Source of the DNA: an uncultured Prevotella sp. | GTDB taxonomy: Bacteria > Bacteroidota > Bacteroidia > Bacteroidales > Bacteroidaceae | Assembly (NCBI GenBank): GCA_902497035.1 | Contig: CABVDL010000009.1 | Location: 1-45,733, forward strand | Direction: 5' to 3' | Length of the DNA: 45,733 nt | Shown here: positions 17,224-24,467 of the stretch, in pieces | How the letters are laid out: each line of letters opens with the position of its first letter | How positions within the stretch are numbered: the stretch's first letter is position 1 | Notes under the pieces: generated by a model | Seen by the model: the letters and a program-made list of their open reading frames with translations, nothing else | Told to the model about the DNA's origin: nothing | The model's database searches: none | Program-made: the position numbers and the translations under genes

Positions 17224-17539
17224 AAATGGAAAAGTTTTTATTTTAAGTTTTGGGTTGCAGATTTTACCTGCGTCTAATATCGTAACAAGGCATTCCGGCA
17301 AACTACTTAGAAGAAAATGATATTTTTTTCGCATGGGACTTAATGGCGAATATGATTTGGCGAAGCTCTTTCCATGCTCAAGGCGTACTTAGCCATCAAA
17401 GGCCGGAAGACGAAATCGCTTACCTTAGTGGTGCCATATAAGGCAAACAAAAAACGTTGCATGACGACTGTTACACAACGCCATACAACGCATTCGAAAG
17501 CAACCTTCAACGCCTCGGACAAGGCCCGCGGCCCATGTC
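17224..17539. other. Gap between susC and fecR of PUL1
   Basis: This 316-base gap holds no supported gene; the short open frames have no family features. It should contain the sigma-dependent promoter of the PUL1 operon. I find no TAnnTTTG match facing susC, which is consistent with use of an alternative sigma factor. The segment 17267-17286 (minus strand GTTACGATATTAGACGCAGG) is a candidate control site only because of its place. Confidence 0.5.
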
Positions 17540-18532
17540 CTACTCCTTATACAACCACACCGCATTACCCCTGCGGTAATATTTGATGGGGACGGTAGAT
17601 TGCACGAGTTTCAGCACAGAGTCGATATTGCTGGCCAGATAGACAGCACCCGAGTAAGTCTCAGCGTTATCGACATTGTCGGCAACATGCACCTCGACGC
17701 CATAGAGCTGCTCAATGGTGCGCGCAATGGTGTTGACGTTGGCATTGGTAAAGGGAATGAGACGGTCGTGCCAGGCCGCGACGATGCGCGTATCCATCAT
17801 CTCCATGTTCTGCCGGCCAGTCAGCGTATTGATATGGAGGCGCTGATTGGGCCTGAGCAGCATCCTGGCATCACGCTTCACGTCGCGCACCTCTACGGAG
17901 CCCTCGATAAGGCTGACGCTGGCCAACTGCCGCTCACGGCTGACCGCGAAGTCGAACTTCGTACCCAGCACTTTTACATCCACCGGGCCACCGGCTACGA
18001 CAAACGGCCGACGACGGTTTTTCGTCACCTCGAAGTAGCCCTCTCCCCTCAGCTCCACACGGCGCTCGTCTGCCTCGAATACGGAAGGGTATCGCAACTG
18101 CGAGCCTGCCTTGAGCCATACCGATGTGCCGTCGGACAGACGCACCAGACGGGGATTATTGCCCCCGGCGGTGGCCACGAGCATCCGGGAGGCATGCAGG
18201 GTACTGTCGGCACCCGACAGCCACCAGGTCATCGCACCTATGAAAACGATGCCCACAACGGCTGCCGCACGGAGCAGCCATGTACGCACCATGACCGAAC
18301 GATGCTCCCTGCGGCTCTCGGCATCAATACGACGATGCACATTGCGCAGGTGCAGCGACACCTCACGCGCACTCATCGAGGCGGCGGCCACACGGCTATG
18401 AACCGACTCCAGCCGAAACAACGTGTCGGCATGGGCTGGGTCAGCATCAAGCCAACTCTTCAAGACGCGCAACTCATCGGTGTCGCATGTGCCGTTGAAG
18501 AACTTTATGAGAAGTGTATCGTCAATGTCCAT
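17540..18532 (-). CDS. FecR-type anti-sigma factor (PUL1)
   Basis: The 330-residue inner-membrane protein is predicted to hold the PUL1 ECF sigma factor until SusC signals through its STN domain. The cytoplasmic N-terminal part (1-84) is followed by one membrane helix (about 86-106), a periplasmic FecR domain (about 115-215, with LSDGTSVWLKAGS and GEGYFEV) and a C-terminal DUF4974/STN-like domain (about 255-325). The gene lies 101 bases after the sigma factor gene and 316 bases before susC, the standard Bacteroidota order. Length is normal and no defect is seen. Confidence 0.93.
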   Translation of the reverse strand: MDIDDTLLIKFFNGTCDTDELRVLKSWLDADPAHADTLFRLESVHSRVAAASMSAREVSLHLRNVHRRIDAESRREHRSVMVRTWLLRAAAVVGIVFIGAMTWWLSGADSTLHASRMLVATAGGNNPRLVRLSDGTSVWLKAGSQLRYPSVFEADERRVELRGEGYFEVTKNRRRPFVVAGGPVDVKVLGTKFDFAVSRERQLASVSLIEGSVEVRDVKRDARMLLRPNQRLHINTLTGRQNMEMMDTRIVAAWHDRLIPFTNANVNTIARTIEQLYGVEVHVADNVDNAETYSGAVYLASNIDSVLKLVQSTVPIKYYRRGNAVWLYKE

Positions 18533-18633
18533 AAATAATGTCGTATCCTATCTTTTTGTCTGAAAAACGTAACTATAATACCCGATTGGAAATATGAAGC
18601 TCAATATAATAACAAGTAGAAAGCTACAACTAC

Positions 18634-19188
18634 TTAGATAAAAACAAAAAATATTTTCATCATATCGCGGACTTTCTCCAGGCGCTTGCGCAACACGCGC
18701 AGGGCAGAATAGACATGGGCTTCCACGGTACGCACCGATACGCCCTGTCTTCGGGCTATCTCCTGATGGCTTATGCCCTCGATGTAGCTCATCTCAAACA
18801 CCTGGCGGCTCTTTGCAGGCAAGGCACTGAGAGCGTCGCCGATGGCCTGGCGCAGGTCGCCGGTCTCGGCATCGTGTTGCGGATTGCCCATCTCGCTCTC
18901 AAGGTAGGCCATGCGGCGGTCGTTGATGGCAGTGAGCAGCGACAACTGTTCCTCACTGCGGTTGGCCGCACGCAGCAGGTTGATGCAACGCGTGAACACG
19001 GCGCGATAGAGATAGGCGTCAATCTTGTCGCCCCACTCCACGCTGTCGCGCCGCCGCCAAAGCTCCAGGAACACATCCTCTACCACGTCCTCGGCATCGG
19101 CCTCGTTGCCGACTATGCCCCGGGCATAAAAGAAAAGCTTGGGATAGGACCGCTTGAACAAATTGTCGAACAGCAACTGGCTCTCCAT
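18634..19188 (-). CDS. ECF sigma factor of PUL1
   Basis: A sigma-70 family ECF factor of about 184 residues. Region 2 includes DAEDVVEDVFLELWRRR, and region 4 has the helix-turn-helix SHQEIARRQGVSVRTVEAHV. Start at 19188 (MESQLLF) is preferred; an in-frame ATG at 19203 adds five residues and cannot be excluded. It should direct transcription of the PUL1 susC operon when freed by FecR, which lies directly downstream. The protein ends in a short hydrophobic tail (MMKIFFVFI). No Bacteroidota-type promoter was found immediately upstream, so it may be read from the promoter of the second sigma gene. Confidence 0.9.
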   Translation of the reverse strand: MESQLLFDNLFKRSYPKLFFYARGIVGNEADAEDVVEDVFLELWRRRDSVEWGDKIDAYLYRAVFTRCINLLRAANRSEEQLSLLTAINDRRMAYLESEMGNPQHDAETGDLRQAIGDALSALPAKSRQVFEMSYIEGISHQEIARRQGVSVRTVEAHVYSALRVLRKRLEKVRDMMKIFFVFI

Positions 19189-19199
19189 TACCTGTAATC

Positions 19200-19490
19200 T
19201 CACGTTAAACTTTGTACCCTTGTATACTCCTTATGAGCTCGCAGCCCCTTGCCGGCGGCGCAGGTCTTTGTTTGCTCCACCGTCTCCATCCATGGCCTAT
19301 ACGCCCCAGCCTCCGTCATGTCCAAGAAGAGGCTCCTGCCGAAACGTAGCGGCCGAACCTGGAAGAGGAAGTGGCCGGTCCGTTTCATCCGTTCGGAATA
19401 TATGGTCTTATCGACCAAATATCTGCTTTTCTTCCGCATCTGCTCAAAGTCTGCGACGCCGTAGGGTACAAGCTTGTAATTAGTACTCAT
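19200..19490 (-). pseudogene. Truncated AAA-ATPase-like/PD-(D/E)XK family remnant
   Basis: From the ATG at 19490 the frame encodes about 50 residues that match the start of the large Bacteroidota AAA-ATPase-like family (PF09820 type): PYGVADFEQMRKKSRYLVDK, then HFLFQVRPLRFGRSLFLDM. The RPxRFGKS phosphate-binding motif has Arg for Lys. After FLDM the similarity ends and the frame stops at 19200, although full members are above 500 residues. It sits between two sigma factor genes and nearly abuts both (34 bases to one; 11 to the other). I read it as the stub of a mostly deleted gene. Expression is not indicated. Confidence 0.72.
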
Positions 19491-19524
19491 CGTAACTGTC
19501 TTTAATGTCCTGTCATAAAGTTCA

Positions 19525-20145
19525 CTACGTCTGAAGAAGCAGCAGGAGAATAGACACCGCAAGCATGGAATCGATGTCCCGGTTGCCTTTCAGCCCGGTC
19601 CGCAGGGCAGCCAAGGCCTTGGTGACATGCTTCTCCACGACTTTCTCGGAGATGCCCAAGGCCGCGGCTATCTCCTTGTTCCTCATCCCGTCGTTGCGGC
19701 TCATGGCAAACACTTCTCGTGTGCGCGGCGGCAGTGCATCAATGATAGCGTCGAGCTGATGCCTCAAGTCGTCATACAGCACCACAGCATCGGCATTGCC
19801 CGTCATATCGAGGGCATACAGCTGCTCGCTCCCACCCGACTGTTTAAGTGCCTCAGTCTGATAGCCATCGACAAGCACCTTGTGCTTCAGGTAGTTGAGG
19901 CACCCGTTGCGCACCATAGTAAACAGCAGCGACGACAGCGATGTGGGGGTCAACGCCGCGCGGTGCTCATAAAGGCGCAGGAAACAGTCCTGCACCAAAT
20001 CCTCCGTAGCATCCTCATCGTGGACAAACCGCATGGCATACCTGCACAGCCGCTGGTAATACGCCGAGAACAACGTGGCGTAGGCCGTCGCGTCTCCTCT
20101 GCGTAATGCCTCAAAAACAGCTTCATTATTGGCGATAGTCATCAT
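19525..20145 (-). CDS. Second ECF sigma factor, FecR partner not adjacent
   Basis: The 206-residue protein is an ECF sigma factor. Region 2 contains DATEDLVQDCFLRLYEHR (about 45-62), and region 4 contains RNKEIAAALGISEKVVEKHV (155-174). The C-terminus, after GNRDID, is a run of hydrophobic residues (SMLAVSILLLLLQT). ATG codons at 20145 and 20142 are both possible. A good promoter lies at 20166-20197. Downstream come the AAA remnant and the PUL1 sigma gene, not an anti-sigma gene. The lone FecR at 29535-30536 at the head of PUL2 is the natural partner, about 9 kb away; this pairing is inference. Confidence 0.9.
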   Translation of the reverse strand: MMTIANNEAVFEALRRGDATAYATLFSAYYQRLCRYAMRFVHDEDATEDLVQDCFLRLYEHRAALTPTSLSSLLFTMVRNGCLNYLKHKVLVDGYQTEALKQSGGSEQLYALDMTGNADAVVLYDDLRHQLDAIIDALPPRTREVFAMSRNDGMRNKEIAAALGISEKVVEKHVTKALAALRTGLKGNRDIDSMLAVSILLLLLQT

Positions 20146-20165
20146 TCATGCGGGTTATTGTGTTG

Positions 20166-20197
20166 CAAAAATAGGTAAAATATAACAAACATAACAA
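20166..20197 (-). promoter_or_regulatory. Promoter of the second ECF sigma gene
   Basis: On the minus strand TATTTTTG (20173-20166) fits the -7 consensus TAnnTTTG, and TTG (20197-20195) fits the -33 element with 21 bases between. The resulting leader would be only about 15 bases. This is a primary-sigma type promoter, so the second sigma gene is probably made constitutively and held inactive by an anti-sigma factor. Confidence 0.65.
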
Positions 20198-20204
20198 TTT
20201 TACC
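20174..20204. promoter_or_regulatory. Inverted repeat overlapping the sigma promoter
   Basis: GGTAAAAT (20174-20181) and ATTTTACC (20197-20204) are perfect 8-base inverted arms around 15 bases. The arms touch the -7 box and cover part of the -33 element. It could be an operator for a dimeric regulator. It could also act as a weak two-way terminator, since T-rich tracts follow on both strands. Confidence 0.5.
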
Positions 20205-20243
20205 CATATTTTTTTCGACATTAAGGCCAATAACATGATTGGG

Positions 20244-21035
20244 CTACTTGTAATGAAGCATATTGTTGCTGCCAAACCACACTACCTTCATTGGCTTAAC
20301 AGGTTTCCCGTTGACGCTCACATGCAACCAAATGAAACGATTGTAGGCGTATTCACGGTAAAATGTGTATGAAACGTCAACATACCGTCGTTCTTTGGCA
20401 GCGAGTTGTATGTGATTCGGCATCTTCAGCACACGGTTGTTTGGATGCCTCGTAAAAGTTACCGCCATAGGCTTGTCGGTATCGTTGGCTATGCCTAAGC
20501 GCAGCGAGGCCGTTTGCCCAACGCCCGGCGAGGAAAACGGCAGAAGTGCCAAACTCATATAAAGGCCGTTCCCAAAAGCGTAGGGAAAATCCTCCGTGAC
20601 AGGATGAAGATAGCCAACTACATTACCCTCCACCCAACAGCGCACGTAGAATCGGCCATTATTGAGCAACACGCGGACCTCCTTGGAAAAATGGCCTGGA
20701 CGAAATGCCGGGTTGAACGTTACTTTCACCATACCGCTCTTGCCAGGTCGAATGACCTCGCGAGTATATTCAGTCGTAGTACAACCACATGAGGCATCGA
20801 CCATTGTAATGGCTATAGGCATATTGCTGTTGTTCGTAAAACGAAACAGATGGCTTACCTTACCTTCTTTCTCATTTATCTTGCCGAAATTATAAACCTT
20901 TTTGTCAGGCCGGAATGAAGAAAGGTATGCAGGCTCCGAATGACCCTGGGCAATTATGCTGCTACAAGCAATGAGTGCCGACACAAAGAACACTAAGCGG
21001 CATCGCCACAGCCGAATATGATTTTTCACGCTCAT
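20244..21035 (-). CDS. DUF1573 secreted protein
   Basis: A 263-residue protein with an N-terminal hydrophobic signal (ending near SIIAQG) and a DUF1573 Ig-like domain (about 45-135). The family signature is clear: YNFGKINEKEGKVSHLFRF, then the paired cysteines in DASCGCTTTEY and the KVTFNP strand. The C-terminal half (about 150-263) is a second beta-rich region with FxRxPNN and HVSVNGKPVKPMKV, probably a further Ig-like fold. The biochemical role of DUF1573 proteins is not established. It is the last gene before the sigma gene and follows PUL2 by 118 bases that contain an inverted repeat, so membership of the PUL2 transcript is uncertain. Confidence 0.75.
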   Translation of the reverse strand: MSVKNHIRLWRCRLVFFVSALIACSSIIAQGHSEPAYLSSFRPDKKVYNFGKINEKEGKVSHLFRFTNNSNMPIAITMVDASCGCTTTEYTREVIRPGKSGMVKVTFNPAFRPGHFSKEVRVLLNNGRFYVRCWVEGNVVGYLHPVTEDFPYAFGNGLYMSLALLPFSSPGVGQTASLRLGIANDTDKPMAVTFTRHPNNRVLKMPNHIQLAAKERRYVDVSYTFYREYAYNRFIWLHVSVNGKPVKPMKVVWFGSNNMLHYK

Positions 21036-21062
21036 TTGTCAATACATCAACTAATAACAAGC

Positions 21063-21112
21063 TCCGCAATGCAATCCTCTATCCCAAAACATGACAGAAG
21101 ACGCATTGCGGA
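21063..21112 (-). repeat. Inverted repeat at the 3' end of PUL2
   Basis: TCCGCAATGC (21063-21072) and GCATTGCGGA (21103-21112) form a perfect 10-bp stem with a 30-base loop, about 40 bases after the stop of the F5/8C lipoprotein gene. There is no U-run, so it is not a standard intrinsic terminator. It may protect or process the PUL2 transcript end. Confidence 0.6.
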
Positions 21113-21153
21113 AAATGAATTACTATAAGCTAATCGCTTAACTATTCAGACAG

Positions 21154-22185
21154 CTATTCCGTATAGGAGATATTGAAGCCGCCTAACGACACATAACTCT
21201 TGCCCCAATCATAATCCATATAACCCCAAAAGTATGAATCCTGATCAAGAGTCAGCGTAATGCGTACGTATCTTGCCGGCATGCCAGCGTAGAGAACATA
21301 CCAAGATGTAGAGTTCCAGCCTTCTCTAATATCTACAGATTTGTGGTCAGCCGTCGAACCAAGGCCTGTCCACTTCTGTTGATCAGTGCTGATTTCAACA
21401 TAAGCATTACTCATAACTTTAGAAGAGACTGTGAAACCGCTTACATTGTAGTTCTTGCCCAAGTCTATGACGCATGAAGCCTGCTCCTTTTTCTCCTTAA
21501 TAGCGAAATAACGGTCCCAAGAACTGTCGCTGAACAGATTGCTGAATGTATTCTCGTCGAAGTTGTCTGACGACACGAGCTTCCATTCACTGGCTGCCTG
21601 TGACAAGTCCATCGCAGTACCTATCAGTGCTGTGGCATCATCATTGATACAACTCTCTGAGTAAGTAAGATGGATGTAGGTGACGGCCGCATCAGATGAA
21701 GGACGAAGTCCGTTGTCGGCAGAGGCAATCACCACCGGCACCAGATAGCCGTTGGGGTCGTTGAGCTGAGCTGCCATTTGGTCGTTGATGGTGGCCTTGA
21801 TGGTGTCGGTTGACTGCAGTTTACCAGCCTTGATGGTGGCCGTGGTACCACTAAGTACGACAGCTCCATCGGGCGCTGCGGCATACTTTGTGCCATTGGC
21901 GGCATTGTATTTCTCCACTAAGCTGTTGTCGAAGCCCAAGGTTACGTGAGCGTCATTGGCAGCCGCTCCAGTGGATTTTACAATGAGGTCTGTATTCAAT
22001 GAGGTGATTACACCTACCGGCGTGTTCACCACAGTGCCGTTGGTTACATTCCGTGCATTGGCGAAATAAGCACGTGAATAACTATAGCCGTCAACATCAT
22101 ACTTTTCATCGTCGCTACAGCTCGTTATGGCAGCAGCGCCAATCAACAATGCTCCAAAGAGCAATATCTTAGAAATCGGTTTCAT
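21154..22185 (-). CDS. DUF1735-F5/8C (discoidin) surface lipoprotein
   Basis: The 343-residue lipoprotein (AITSC, Cys23, then SDDEKYD) has a DUF1735 domain (about 40-175, with the 'YNAANGTKYAAAPDG' loop typical of it) and an F5/8 type C domain (about 185-340). The discoidin fold is marked by WDRYFAIKEKKEQASCVIDLG, VSGFTVSSKVMS, VEISTDQQKW and PARYVRITLT. Such proteins bind glycans non-catalytically at the cell surface. It follows the DUF1735-LamG gene by 31 bases as the last clear binding protein of PUL2. It is a likely surface glycan-binding protein; ligand inferred from the GH18 partner. Confidence 0.85.
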   Translation of the reverse strand: MKPISKILLFGALLIGAAAITSCSDDEKYDVDGYSYSRAYFANARNVTNGTVVNTPVGVITSLNTDLIVKSTGAAANDAHVTLGFDNSLVEKYNAANGTKYAAAPDGAVVLSGTTATIKAGKLQSTDTIKATINDQMAAQLNDPNGYLVPVVIASADNGLRPSSDAAVTYIHLTYSESCINDDATALIGTAMDLSQAASEWKLVSSDNFDENTFSNLFSDSSWDRYFAIKEKKEQASCVIDLGKNYNVSGFTVSSKVMSNAYVEISTDQQKWTGLGSTADHKSVDIREGWNSTSWYVLYAGMPARYVRITLTLDQDSYFWGYMDYDWGKSYVSLGGFNISYTE

Positions 22186-22216
22186 GTCTATTCTTCTTTT
22201 AGTAATGAATTAGAAC

Positions 22217-23416
22217 TTAGAACGGGCATTTCTGGTTGTCGAGCCATTTCACTGTGCCATGAGGATGAGCGTTATGCCCGTGTCCCGTCTCGTCGAGCAC
22301 AGTGCCGTCAGACTGCAATTGCCCGTCGAATCTCCAATAAGCAATAAGTCCCTGAGAGGTGGGGTCGACATAGCACACACTGTTTTGTATTTGCGACTGT
22401 GTGCGTGCCACATTCCAAACCCTGCACTCGCTAAGACATCCCTTGTAGGTCCAATGTTGTCCGTAAGAACGGCCTATGGCAAAGGTATCGTCCCATCCAT
22501 GACCACCGTATGACATAGCCAGGTTGATCTGACCGCCTTGGGTTTGTTTCTCAACCTCCAGATTGCCATTCAGGTAGAAGCGCACCTTGGAACCGTCATA
22601 GACCACAGCTATATGATACCACTGATCATTCTCAAAGGTCTCCTCCAAAGTGGTCTCATAGTGAGGCTTGTTGTCCGGATGATAATTAGAACCTATTGAC
22701 ACTTTGGCAAAATTAAGTTTATTAGAGGGAATATTGGAACCGTCACCAAAACGGAGCAGCAGACTCTCATGGCTTCCTAAGATGGGGTTGATGTATTGCT
22801 CCGCAATCTCCGGTGTCAGCTGGGAAGGTCTTACTTTAATCTCAAGGGTCAGCTGATTGAGCGCCCACACAGGGCTACTCTCTCCTTTGAATGTAGGAAC
22901 ATCAAAGAATGCGCCACCATTTAATTGTGCGACCTTCGAAGTGATGACCTTCTTAAACTGAACGAAGGCTGTGCGGGAACTTTCAAGAATGCCCAATCCT
23001 CCATTCTCCACTTTGGTAATGGTCACAGGAAGACAATAGCTTTCCCCATCCTTGAGCTTGTTGCTTTCTGCCGATATTTCAATCGGAGTGGATACCGTTT
23101 TTCCGGACTGAATAGTCACATTCGTTCCTGATATGCTATAGCTGCCGTCGGGTGGCAACTGATAATCCGTCCCATTAGACGCATTGTATGCCTCTAACAA
23201 TTCAGGCGCGGGAGCCACATCCACCTTGATGTCCTCTGTGGCCTTGGCACTTGAGGTGACCGTGAGGCCAATGCTCGACTGACCGTCAACTAAGAAGCTT
23301 ACGCTGTTTGTGCCGAGCGTACCCGTCATAAATACTGCGTCACCATAATCAGGCGACTCCTTACATCCAGACAGAGCCACCAGCAAGGTGCATAAAAAAT
23401 AAATATACTTTTTCAT
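22217..23416 (-). CDS. DUF1735-LamG surface lipoprotein (PUL2)
   Basis: The 399-residue lipoprotein (ALSGC, Cys18) has a DUF1735 domain (about 30-150, including the YNASNGTDYQLPPDG loop) and a LamG/concanavalin-like domain (about 180-385) with WYHIAVVYDGSKVRFYLNG and CRVWNVARTQSQI. It is the PUL2 counterpart of the protein at 10092-11222, with the same domain order but clearly different sequence, and so a paralogue rather than a recent copy. It lies 23 bases after the GH18 gene. Non-catalytic capture of glycans at the surface is the likely role. Confidence 0.85.
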   Translation of the reverse strand: MKKYIYFLCTLLVALSGCKESPDYGDAVFMTGTLGTNSVSFLVDGQSSIGLTVTSSAKATEDIKVDVAPAPELLEAYNASNGTDYQLPPDGSYSISGTNVTIQSGKTVSTPIEISAESNKLKDGESYCLPVTITKVENGGLGILESSRTAFVQFKKVITSKVAQLNGGAFFDVPTFKGESSPVWALNQLTLEIKVRPSQLTPEIAEQYINPILGSHESLLLRFGDGSNIPSNKLNFAKVSIGSNYHPDNKPHYETTLEETFENDQWYHIAVVYDGSKVRFYLNGNLEVEKQTQGGQINLAMSYGGHGWDDTFAIGRSYGQHWTYKGCLSECRVWNVARTQSQIQNSVCYVDPTSQGLIAYWRFDGQLQSDGTVLDETGHGHNAHPHGTVKWLDNQKCPF

Positions 23417-23439
23417 CTTTAATTCTTATAGATTAATGA

Positions 23440-24447
23440 TTAGTGTACAGCCGGGTTTTGTATCTGTATACACTCACGGAAACGCTTGTACGGCTCCGTG
23501 TTATATTCCGTAATAAAGTAGTCGCGCTGACCATAGAAGGCACCGAAACCACCCTTGCGGCCCTGAGCCGGCTCCCATTTGGCCTGTGTGTAGAGCTTGT
23601 CACCCTTCGTGTTCCAGTCATCTCCCCAGTTGACGCAGAACACCTGCTTGGAAACAGGACAACCGGAAGTGGGATATGGGGTACCACCACCATAGTTCTG
23701 AATTAAGTAATAGTCAATATAGGGCTCTACGCCATCCTCGTAAGATCCATCCACACACAACAGCTTGTTTACATCATTATGCTCGGTGCCAAATCTTTCC
23801 CGAATCAGCTTCAATCGCTCTTCTTTGGTTTGGTCTGGATTGGGTCCCATATACAATGCCAAATGCTTCATAAACCTGACAAAACGATCTCCGTTCAGGA
23901 AATCACCTTCCGGCTCATAATCTGCATCAAAACCATCAAGGTCATTTTCAAAGACCTGGTCAACATAGTATTCTGCATACATGTCGATGGCTCTGTTAAT
24001 GGTATCTTCTCTTTCCTGGCCTTCCGGCATAGCAAGTCCTTTATTAAGCAGTGCCTTGAAGTCGTGAGAATCGTCTTCCGCACCTAATCGGACAATTGCT
24101 ACGTAAAGCATTTTAGTTCCTTTGACTTTTTGCGTAAAACGCAAGTCTTCCCACAACTGTGTGTTTTCTTTTGGTGGGATACCTCCGCCCCAAATAGAAC
24201 AGATATCAAGACTGTCCGGCAATCCATTGAACCGAACCGCCATAGAGTTCTGACCGCTCCATTGAGAAAACCACATGAATGAAATTTCATGATCACTTGC
24301 TTTGTAATCTCTGAGATTCTGATAGTATAGAGGACTATGCGTCAACGGTTTCTGTATTTCCTCATTCTCTACATCGGTGCTGCACGAGGAGAAAATACCC
24401 ACGATGGCAATAAATACCATCAGTAATCTTATTTTGTAGTGCATCAT
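23440..24447 (-). CDS. GH18 family lipoprotein with intact catalytic motif (PUL2)
   Basis: The 335-residue lipoprotein (FSSC, Cys22) has a GH18 barrel. Key strands are EISFMWFSQW (54-63), KGTKMLYVAIV (109-119) and LDGFDADYEPEGD (170-182). All four acidic positions of DxxDxDxE are present (Asp171, Asp174, Asp176, Glu178), so catalysis is expected. It has no DUF1735 domain, unlike the PUL1 enzyme at 8739-10070. Its build is closer to the GH18 enzymes from complex N-glycan loci of Bacteroides (BT1044 type), so it may prefer a different glycan class. It lies 20 bases after susD. Substrate preference is inference. Confidence 0.83.
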   Translation of the reverse strand: MMHYKIRLLMVFIAIVGIFSSCSTDVENEEIQKPLTHSPLYYQNLRDYKASDHEISFMWFSQWSGQNSMAVRFNGLPDSLDICSIWGGGIPPKENTQLWEDLRFTQKVKGTKMLYVAIVRLGAEDDSHDFKALLNKGLAMPEGQEREDTINRAIDMYAEYYVDQVFENDLDGFDADYEPEGDFLNGDRFVRFMKHLALYMGPNPDQTKEERLKLIRERFGTEHNDVNKLLCVDGSYEDGVEPYIDYYLIQNYGGGTPYPTSGCPVSKQVFCVNWGDDWNTKGDKLYTQAKWEPAQGRKGGFGAFYGQRDYFITEYNTEPYKRFRECIQIQNPAVH

Positions 24448-24467
24448 TGTATTGCTATATTAAAAAT

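Noticed and set aside
17340..17586. Small open frames in the susC-fecR gap
   Set aside because: No signal peptide, motif or ribosome-binding site; the gap is better read as regulatory.
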